Positions 55,619-64,000 of a stretch of 64,000 bases of DNA are shown in pieces. Positions within the stretch are counted from its first letter, which is position 1, and the number at the start of each line of letters is the position of its first letter. A program made the translations under genes and the position numbers. Source of the DNA: Myrica gale (taxonomy: Eukaryota; Streptophyta; Magnoliopsida; Fagales; Myricaceae); assembly GCA_963930655.1 (NCBI GenBank), contig OZ005617.1, forward strand, positions 2,172,501-2,236,500, in the 5' to 3' direction. The notes beneath the pieces are model-generated. The model was not told the origin of the DNA and did not search any database. It worked only from the letters and a program-made list of their open reading frames with translations.

Positions 55619-56056
55619 ATGGCCAGACTCAGCACTCTAGCAGCACTTGCAGCACTTGCTGCCATTTTCTTCATCGCCCATGCCAGCGCCCACCGTACCA
55701 CCATAACGACCGTGGACATCGACGAGGACATTGACAACCCGCAAGGCGAGAGCTGCCGCGAGCAGCTTCAGCAGCAGCAGAATCTCCGCCACTGCCAGAA
55801 TTACATGAGGCAGCAAAGCCAGGGAGGTGGGCGTTTCGACGAAGACAACCAGATGCAACATTTCCAGCAGTGCTGCCGGCAGCTGAGGCAGATGGACCGA
55901 GAGTGCCGATGCGAGGGACTGAGGCAGATGATGAGGCAGATGCAGGGTCAGATGAGGGGTGAGGAGATGCAAGAGATGACTGAGATGGCCAGGGACTTGC
56001 CAGGAGAATGCGGCGTCCGCCCCCAGCGCTGTCAAATGCGCGGAGGTGGGTACTAG
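55619..56056 (+). CDS. 2S albumin seed storage protein
   Basis: A single intronless exon encodes 145 residues. I chose the ATG at 55619 because it opens a signal peptide (about residues 1-24); the in-frame ATG at 55598 lies upstream and would add seven unrelated residues. The eight-cysteine skeleton C..C..CC..CxC..C..C is complete: ESC, RHC, QCC, CRC, GEC, QRC. A propeptide-like acidic stretch (DIDEDIDNPQ) precedes the small chain, and the large chain starts near FDEDNQMQHF. The protein is Gln/Arg-rich and also Met-rich (12 Met, clustered in LRQMMRQMQGQMRGEEM). Role: nitrogen and sulfur reserve in seed protein-storage vacuoles. The family includes the known tree-nut food allergens of walnut and relatives, which this sequence resembles. 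Confidence 0.96.
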   Translation: MARLSTLAALAALAAIFFIAHASAHRTTITTVDIDEDIDNPQGESCREQLQQQQNLRHCQNYMRQQSQGGGRFDEDNQMQHFQQCCRQLRQMDRECRCEGLRQMMRQMQGQMRGEEMQEMTEMARDLPGECGVRPQRCQMRGGGY

Positions 56057-57476
56057 AGGACGCCATGCGTGTTGATCAGTGATCAGGATAATAAGGGTCG
56101 ACGACGTCACTTCTAGCTCTATCACTGTTGTTAGAGATGAATGGTTGTACGTTAATAAAGCACATGATCGTGTGTAGTAGTTCGAAGTATGCATGTTGAG
56201 TACGTAGTTTTGGGCTGCCTTCTAGTACGTAAGGCTTTCTGTCTATTACACAAATAAAATAAAATTTTGTTAAATCAAGTGCCTCTTAATGCTTAACCAT
56301 CTTTCAAATTGCGGCTTTCTTCGTCCGATATATCATATTATCCAAGATTAAAATTGATTAAATTGAACATCAATGGCTGCTTAATTTGTACAAGCATTAA
56401 TTAATTTGTTTGGAAACCCATTTCCTTTGTCTAGATGAACTTTCGCTAGGCTTATTTCTGATCCCCTGTTCTTATACCAATATATATCCTCTTTTCATCA
56501 GTAATTTGTCCCTTGTTAACCTCCTATAATCTTTTCTCTTTTTTCGATTTCTGTGCGATTGGTACATTGAACCAACAACTTAATTTATTCCCAAATATAT
56601 TTCATAAACTTGAACCAACAACTTAATTTATTCCCAATTTTAAGAAAAGGGAAGATATTTCATGGCCTCTCGATTTAAATATTGGAGGTAGTGTACATTG
56701 ATTTGTGAAAAAGAATAGTTTACAAAAAACCGAAACATAAAAAGGCACGTTCATCCGTTCGTTCGTATCAAAATTAGTATTTAAGAGATAGGGGCCTCGC
56801 CATCAGACCCAACTCCTAACTAAACTCAACAACCAATGACAAATGCCAACAAAGAAGACCATGATCAAGTAGACCGACACCTTATATAAGCACCAAATAT
56901 GCTTCGGAATCATATACATTAAACAGAGTAGTCAAAGATGGATAACACCAAATGGACACAATTACTAAATCAAATAGGCCCGACCAACCTAAGACCTAGA
57001 CACACGAAACCAAAACTTGACCCCTAAACTGTCTAGAAAGTCAAGAATAACGCTCAGGTAGAACTCGTTAAGTGAATCAACCTGCAGCATTATTAACCAC
57101 ACAGAATGGAAGACAACTAGATGAATCTAGCAGCCTCTCTACTACCAAATGCAGGAGCATAATGTGAGAGCCTACCATCGACTGGCAGCTAAGGAAGTCC
57201 ATAACTTCATAAACCAAAACCAAAAAGTAGGAACTAAAGTAAATTGAACGCACCATGCATGCACAAAGTGGGGAAATAAAGCAAATATATTAAGTGTACA
57301 TGACCAGAACATGGCCATTCAAAAACATAGAAACAGGATACCAACTTAAAAGCAAGTTCATGACATATTACGAGCCATTAAAGAATGGCATGGAAACGCA
57401 GACAAGATTCACGAAAAAGAAAGACCACCAGCAAAGCACCCATGATTATCGAATGAACATAAAACTACAAGCCAGA
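56057..57476. other. Albumin 3' UTR and convergent polyubiquitin 3' flank
   Basis: The albumin 3' UTR has AATAAAG near 56155 and AATAAAATAAAA near 56253. The stretch 56080-57080 has no counterpart in copy A because of the deletion there. 57085-57476 matches 48733-49129. No further gene is seen. Confidence 0.6.
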
Positions 57477-58631
<1,155 letters not shown>

Positions 58632-59398
58632 TCAAAATTTAAAGAATAAAAGTTAGCACATATGTTCTAGGTTCTAGATCACTGCATCTAACAAGCTTCC
58701 ATCTGAAACGTAATAATCCCAAGTGACATCTAGAATTGGATTCCGCAATTTCTTACATCATCACACGGAAATCACAGAAAACAATTAACGACTACAGGAA
58801 AATTTAATGACTTCTCATCCTCTCGACTATATAACAGAAGTAAACATTCAATCAATCCGTAACCCGACCGCGATGATCATATTCAAGAAATTGCAAACAG
58901 AAATATGGAGGAAGAAAAGACATAGCTAGCTCATCAAAGATTCAGAATTTCGCTTGGATCCCGGTCAAATAATTTACTTTCCAAATTTTCAATTTTCTTA
59001 TAGACCCAGATCCAATTAGATTTAATTCCTCAAAATTATCAATAATTAAAAAAAATCCCATCAAGAATCGAAAAAGCAGATCCAGAAAAACTAGGGTTTG
59101 CATTGGACCCCTATATAATCGGATCTCAGTGAGAAAATAGATAGATCGAAGATCAGAAAGAGCATATCAATCAGAAGCATCTAACATGAACAATGTATGA
59201 TATAGATATGAAAGAAATTGAATTCAACGTAGAGCCTAACATAACGTGCCTAAACTACAAATAAAGGGAAGCACAGGGCATTGGGGAGAGAATCGCAAAA
59301 TACCTCGAGATAGGTTTGAAGAGAACTTCAATAGAAAACGCAAGCTTGAGATTTGAGAGATTTTCTTGTAACTATTGAAGGGATAGGTCGCGGTGCTT

Positions 59399-59407
59399 GT
59401 TTTATAG
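59399..59407 (-). promoter_or_regulatory. TATA box of polyubiquitin copy B
   Basis: The minus strand reads CCTATAAAA at the position equivalent to the copy A element. Confidence 0.7.
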
Positions 59408-60145
59408 GTGGGATTGCCGCCTCAACAATGAAATTGCTTTAAGCGGAAAACCAGTAGGGTGGTAACACGTTCTGAATGCAGTTGCCTGCACGCCAAGATT
59501 AGATTCGTCTGTATAATCTTCCAGGCCTTTCTGGTTAAGGCCCACGCTTCTTCAAGGCAGGCGTGCACGCGCTTCTTCCATATTTAAATATCATAAAATT
59601 CAACAAAAAAATTGCAAATTCCCATTTTAACTAAACTAAAATACTTCTTAATAATACATAGATAATGTGAATTTTATTTTTCTCTTCACTTTTTTTCCTC
59701 TTTAAATTTTATTTTATTTAGGCAATTGCTATTAGGAGCCCTTTTCTATTTATTGTTTGCACTGAATAATCACTCGTAGAGGTATAATTGATGATGAAAT
59801 CGTGTGTTGTATTAATGATTGAATTTATTTTTTATATTTTTATATGGATTAGTAACTTTAGTAATTTAAAATTTTAAGTGAAATCCATCAACACGCGACA
59901 TTCATTTGCTAATAATCTTGTTAAATAATAATAATACATGAAGGTTTTGCTCATTAAGTTTTCCACTTTGTGTAGTCTTCATCTCAATGATAAAATAAAT
60001 ACATGGATAATACTACTGAATTATAAATAAAATTACTTTTTAAAAGAAATTTATATAATATAGTTTGAAAATGTTAGTCTAGGTAAGGAGAAACTATAGA
60101 CACTATTAGCATGATATTCATCTACTGATTTGTTATTGAACTCTG

Positions 60146-60146
<1 letters not shown>

Positions 60147-60173
<27 letters not shown>
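60147..60173. repeat. (AT)n microsatellite at an insertion border
   Basis: About 13 AT units; copy A has only a short imperfect run here. It marks the left edge of the copy-B-specific insert. Confidence 0.9.
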
Positions 60174-60176
<3 letters not shown>

Positions 60177-61435
60177 GTGGGTCATAGTTTTCAGGATTAA
60201 GACAATTTAAGAGGGGGTGAATTGGTTTTCTAAAACTTTTTGGTATTGATCCTCAAAGACGTGTTTGCTAGTAGATACTAGTTTAACACAAGTATAATAT
60301 GCAATAAGAGTAAATATGTTCTGAAAGTAAGGAGAAGAGACAAGAGAAGCAAACACTCGATTTTTAGGGAGTTCGGCAAACCCTCCTATATCCACCCCTC
60401 AAGCTCCTTTACCAAGCCTTGAGGTTTTTCACTATCTTCAATAGCTTTACACTCTAGCTTTCAGGTGCTAGAGAATTTTACAAGTGTTTTCCAGGGCTCA
60501 ACACTCAAACATGCCCAAGTGATTTTTTCGAGCTCACCACTCACAACCTAACAAGCTTGAGATATACACTCTCTAAGCTTTTTCTTTAGTGAACAACCTC
60601 ACTAAAGGAAACATCTCTCTTGGATATGAAGATAGATGAACAAAAACTCTCTTGATAGAGTAGATATGAAAATGGAAGGCTATATCTATCGATTCACAGA
60701 AAGACAAGGATATGAAAGTGTGTTTTGTGTGAATGCTATGAGAAATATAGAATATGAAGGTTTAAGATATTTCTCAAGCTATACAAATGATATGTGGTCG
60801 TTGGTTCTTCATTTTGGACGAAATGAAGGTGTATTTATAGACCAGATGTGAAAACTAGCCGTTTATAGCTGTTAGGGGTCGATTTGATAATTTTATAGTT
60901 GTACCGGTCGACCGCTTCATGTACCGGTCGACCGTTTCAATTAGCCATTGCCCAACGATCATAAATTAAATGTTATCAACATCATCCGCTTCATGTAGCG
61001 GTCAACCGCTACAAATAATTTCATCGACCGGTTTATTTAAAACTATATTTTTTTACCTCTTTTAAACACCCAATTTTAAAGACTTACTTCCCATAAGTAT
61101 ATGAAAAAGTTTGAGAGTTTGTTTGGGGTGTTTTGAAACGTTTAAAAATATTTTAATATTTCAAACAAAACTTAAAACGGCTTATGCACGTTTTGAAAGA
61201 TATGCAAGTGCGTGATTCAAATCATTGTCAAAAGTGAAACAAAGAGTTACAAGGATTATACCCTAAGGTCTTGAATCTTCACTTTGAGCTCCTTGCATCT
61301 TCTTGTTCTTATTTCTTCAAGTCTTTGGCTCTTTCATCAAGTCGTATTTGTCTTTGAAGATGTCAATTTTATAAAATTGATTCATTTATTAAAATAATCA
61401 AAATCTCGATTGTGCACAAAAATTAATAAAAAAAA
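60174..61435. mobile_element. ~1.26-kb insert specific to copy B, unclassified
   Basis: Copy A passes directly from the AT run to AACAAATTAAAGCGAGCAAG (52856-52875). Copy B has about 1.26 kb between the same landmarks. The insert starts TGTGGGTCATAG, contains GAGGGGGTGAATTGG, has no long ORF, and holds a cluster of palindromes (CGGTCGACCG twice). It may be a solo LTR, but I could not find matching TG...CA ends with a target duplication. Confidence 0.6.
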
Positions 61436-61949
61436 AACAAATTAAAGCGAGCAAGCCACGCGCCAAAGAAGAGACTAGATATTGTCAAAGACAAATGCGC
61501 AGGAATAGCCTTCGGGTCAAGATTTGATCTATTCTATCTTCCAACAAAGAGCTATTTGTTCAAAAAAAACAAAGAGCTAATGGATCCTTCTTCTCGACAC
61601 CCGTGACAAGAGCATACCTTGCCGGTAAATAAGCTAAGACTTGAGTCTCATAATTAGCTCTCTAAAATTTTAAATTCAAATTTTTATAGGTTTTATCAAT
61701 TTTTTTGGGATTATTTTGAGTCTTTAACATAATTTATCTGGTTTATAGAAAAGAAGAGAAAACAAAAAAATCAAACTAACTCTAGGGGCTATGGGCCTAC
61801 AGTTTTCCACTATGGATGCACTTGGGCCAAAGGCCCATCATGCACGAACACAGTCCTATCTTAGTCGAGGAGTCACTGTCACGCACCCTCCCGAACTCCC
61901 GACTCTTAGAAAAAGGCCAACTTGCCTCTCTTCCTCCTCTCAAGAATTC

Positions 61950-61958
61950 TATAAATAG
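61950..61958 (+). promoter_or_regulatory. TATA box of the His/Gly-rich gene, copy B
   Basis: TATAAATAG is conserved with copy A, so the broken gene may still be transcribed. Confidence 0.75.
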
Positions 61959-62049
61959 GGAGAGCCACAGTCTATTAACTCATCCTTCAGTATTTGAACA
62001 GATAATCTTCTCAGTATATTATTTCCAATCCTCCGCGTTTCTCAGGAAA

Positions 62050-62497
62050 ATGGCTAACTCCAAGGCTTTTCTTCTTCTTGGTCTTGTCCTTGCAGTTCTT
62101 CTGATCTCCTCCAAGGTCTCAGCTCGTGAGGTAGCTGAGACTGCTCAGACCCGTGGCCGTGAGTTTCTTAATTGCTAGCGCTAAATACTAAGCCTCTGCT
62201 ATTTTACGTTTCTCAGTTCAAAGGCTTTTCTAGTTTCAAAGTCGGCGTTTATATCTTTCTATTACTGTAGACCTTTCAAGATATAAGTTAAATAACCACT
62301 AACATAAAAACTGTATGCAACTCATCTAATCCGACGTTGTTGCAGAGGAAAATGTGAAAACTAATGTGAAAATGTGAGCAGCTGGACGGGCATGGACATG
62401 GACATGGACACGGCCACGGCACGGACACGGCGGTCACCCAGGATTCGGTGCAGCTGGAGAGGAGCTTGAAGTCGAAACTAAGACCAACCAGAACTAG
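62050..62497 (+). pseudogene. His/Gly-rich protein, copy B, broken
   Basis: Exon 1 (62050-62158) is intact and encodes the same signal peptide with one change (SSK for SSE). Exon 2 starts at 62346, but the segment that reads VKSNAVEAANGEQ in copy A is replaced by a shorter repeat-like stretch. A TGA follows at 62375-62377, leaving a 46-residue product that ends QENVKTNVKM. The His-Gly run downstream is also out of frame because of a missing base in CACGGCACGG. The sequence where the copy A stop lies is kept at 62495-62497. The truncated peptide would be little more than a signal peptide and a short tail. Confidence 0.85.
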
Positions 62498-63014
62498 ACA
62501 AATCCTGTGTCCCGTGGCTCTGTGTATGGGCGCGGGCGTGTCTTTTTGTAATATGATGCATCTCTTTCTAAGCTTGTATGCCAATAAGTTGGCACCGGTT
62601 TTAAGTATCATGATAACTAAATCATCTTGCTTGAGTTTTGGTGATACTTCCCGTTTCATCTTATGGTTTGTTCAAAATAATTCAGAGAGAAACATATACC
62701 GACTCTGTCTCAATATATTCCTCCTCCTCCTCCTTTTATTATTCAAAATAATTCATAGAGAAACATGTTTACTGTTAACTCAGAAACAAAGAACTTGGTG
62801 TGCAACAGTGACACAGAGTTCACAGAAAAAAAATCTACTTACCAATTAAAAATGAAGTTGCCAAAAAATTTCAAATAAATGAAATTGATTGGGCTACCCT
62901 CTGCTTCCCTTTTGTTAAACTTCTAAAATAATTATAAATTAGGAAAATAAATTCATCAACTTAAGTACGCAGATATTTGGCAAAACAGAGGAATACTCTG
63001 TTGATCCTTCATGG

Positions 63015-63412
63015 TGTCAGAGCATGTGGTCTTAACTTCGATCCCAAACTCCCTTTGTTCTGACCCTTCTTATTATGTATGTTAATAAAGTGGAATTGGC
63101 TAAATATTTTATGAACTCTCAACCATGGTAGGAGCTTGAAGCTTTAAAATTGTACAACTATGACCTGTCTTCTCACTTTGTACATCGCTAATAGGCTTAA
63201 GTGAGTTGCTATAGAATGGGGTAGGCTTATTGCTGTTCGATGTGGATCCTCGTTAAAATTTCACTTGGTGCTCCAAATAATTCCACAAAATAGTAGGTGA
63301 AGTATTCTATATTCATTTCCTCCTCCCCAGGCAGCACTATCTAGGGTCCAAGTTTGGTTGGCATTTACTATTCTCGAATACATAAGGAAAGGACAAGGAC
63401 TCCTTTTTTTAA
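63015..63412. mobile_element. 398-bp insert in the 3' flank, copy B only
   Basis: Copy A reads straight through (CATCATGGGTTGTCATTTCAG near 54311-54331). In copy B the ATGG is repeated on both sides of a 398-bp insert starting TGTCAGAGCATGTGG. No ORF is recognised. The four-base repeat could be a target duplication. Confidence 0.55.
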
Positions 63413-64000
63413 ATGGGTTGTCATTTCAGTTGGATGGCCGTGCTAAAATATCACGTTGTCAACCAGATTAATTGGTTTCTATGAATAAGGAATAGCCTTA
63501 AACATCTTAGCGGAAATGGCACGACAGCCAAAAATGGGGGGGTTGGGGGTTCAGGCTCAAATCTTTATCTCATACCAAAGGAAGAAAGAAAAAGTTTGTC
63601 AAACTTAGAAACAGGGCCAAAAACCAGATACCAGCGCTCAAGTACTTCTTCTATCCTCCTTCCAAATGAGTTCGAGTCGAGTTGGTTACTCTATATTTTC
63701 CTTACGGATTAACACAAACTACACTGTCAAATAGACCTGAACAGATTCTTCAGACATTCCCCCTCTAGCACCACTCAAAAATGGCATCTAATTTACACTT
63801 TCCTCCCACTATCACTACTAAAAAATTGCATTTTTGATACCTATACGACACAATATGTATGGTTAAAGCCTAAAGGTTCCGAAAGCATATCCCCATTAAC
63901 AAACAATTAATTTCATGCATATCCCCTCTAGCACCACTCAAAAATAGTTTGGAACAAGACAAACTGAAGAACCTAAAACACCGAAATGCGTGGAAAGAAA

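Noticed and set aside
55637-56194. Two long minus-strand ORFs over the albumin
   Set aside because: They are low-complexity shadows (Leu/His- or Ser/Ala-rich) of the Gln/Arg/Met-rich albumin.

Overview
This is nuclear DNA of a woody eudicot, most likely in the order Fagales. The genes have plant-type GT-AG introns, the intergenic DNA is AT-rich and full of small retroposons and MITEs, and the protein families are plant-specific: COBRA-like, phytocyanin, R3-MYB, thiazole synthase THI4 and 2S albumin. The albumin resembles those of walnut and its relatives most closely, which is why I favour Fagales. No sequence comparison could be run.

Layout. 1-1260 (+): 3' end of a PDIL5-3/5-4-type disulfide isomerase. 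2407-3439 (-): early-nodulin-like phytocyanin. 3993-8316: intergenic DNA with a retroposon, two MITEs and a TRIM-like element. 8317-20332 (+): an 11-exon TBC-domain Rab GAP with two retroposons in its introns. 20333-23310: nested LINE debris. 23311-25906 (-): COBRA-like protein. 27166-30928 (-): DDRGK/UFBP1. 33329-35841 (-): THI4. 39035-39856 (-): R3-MYB. 42811-44445 (-): eIF1/SUI1. 47103-47961: decayed GRF-zinc-finger-like gene. 48138-64000: two tandem copies of a segment carrying a 2S albumin (+), a five-unit polyubiquitin (-) and a small secreted His/Gly-rich protein (+).

The order PDIL5 - TBC GAP - COBRA-like - DDRGK - (THI4) - SUI1 - 2S albumin matches what I remember of two Arabidopsis regions, At4g27080-27170 and At5g54740-54780. 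It therefore looks like an old eudicot syntenic block. The genes do not form one pathway: they cover ER folding, Rab control, cell-wall anchoring, UFMylation, thiamin synthesis, translation initiation, epidermal patterning and seed storage.

The most unusual part is the tandem unit at the right. Copy A (48138-55064) has lost the albumin and keeps only its promoter remnant. It also carries a roughly 0.9 kb Mutator-like element that captured a piece of a PIG-B (GPI mannosyltransferase 3) gene. Copy B (55065 to the window end) keeps the albumin, but its His/Gly-rich gene has a premature stop, and it gained two insertions. The window ends about 160 bases before the point where a third copy would begin.
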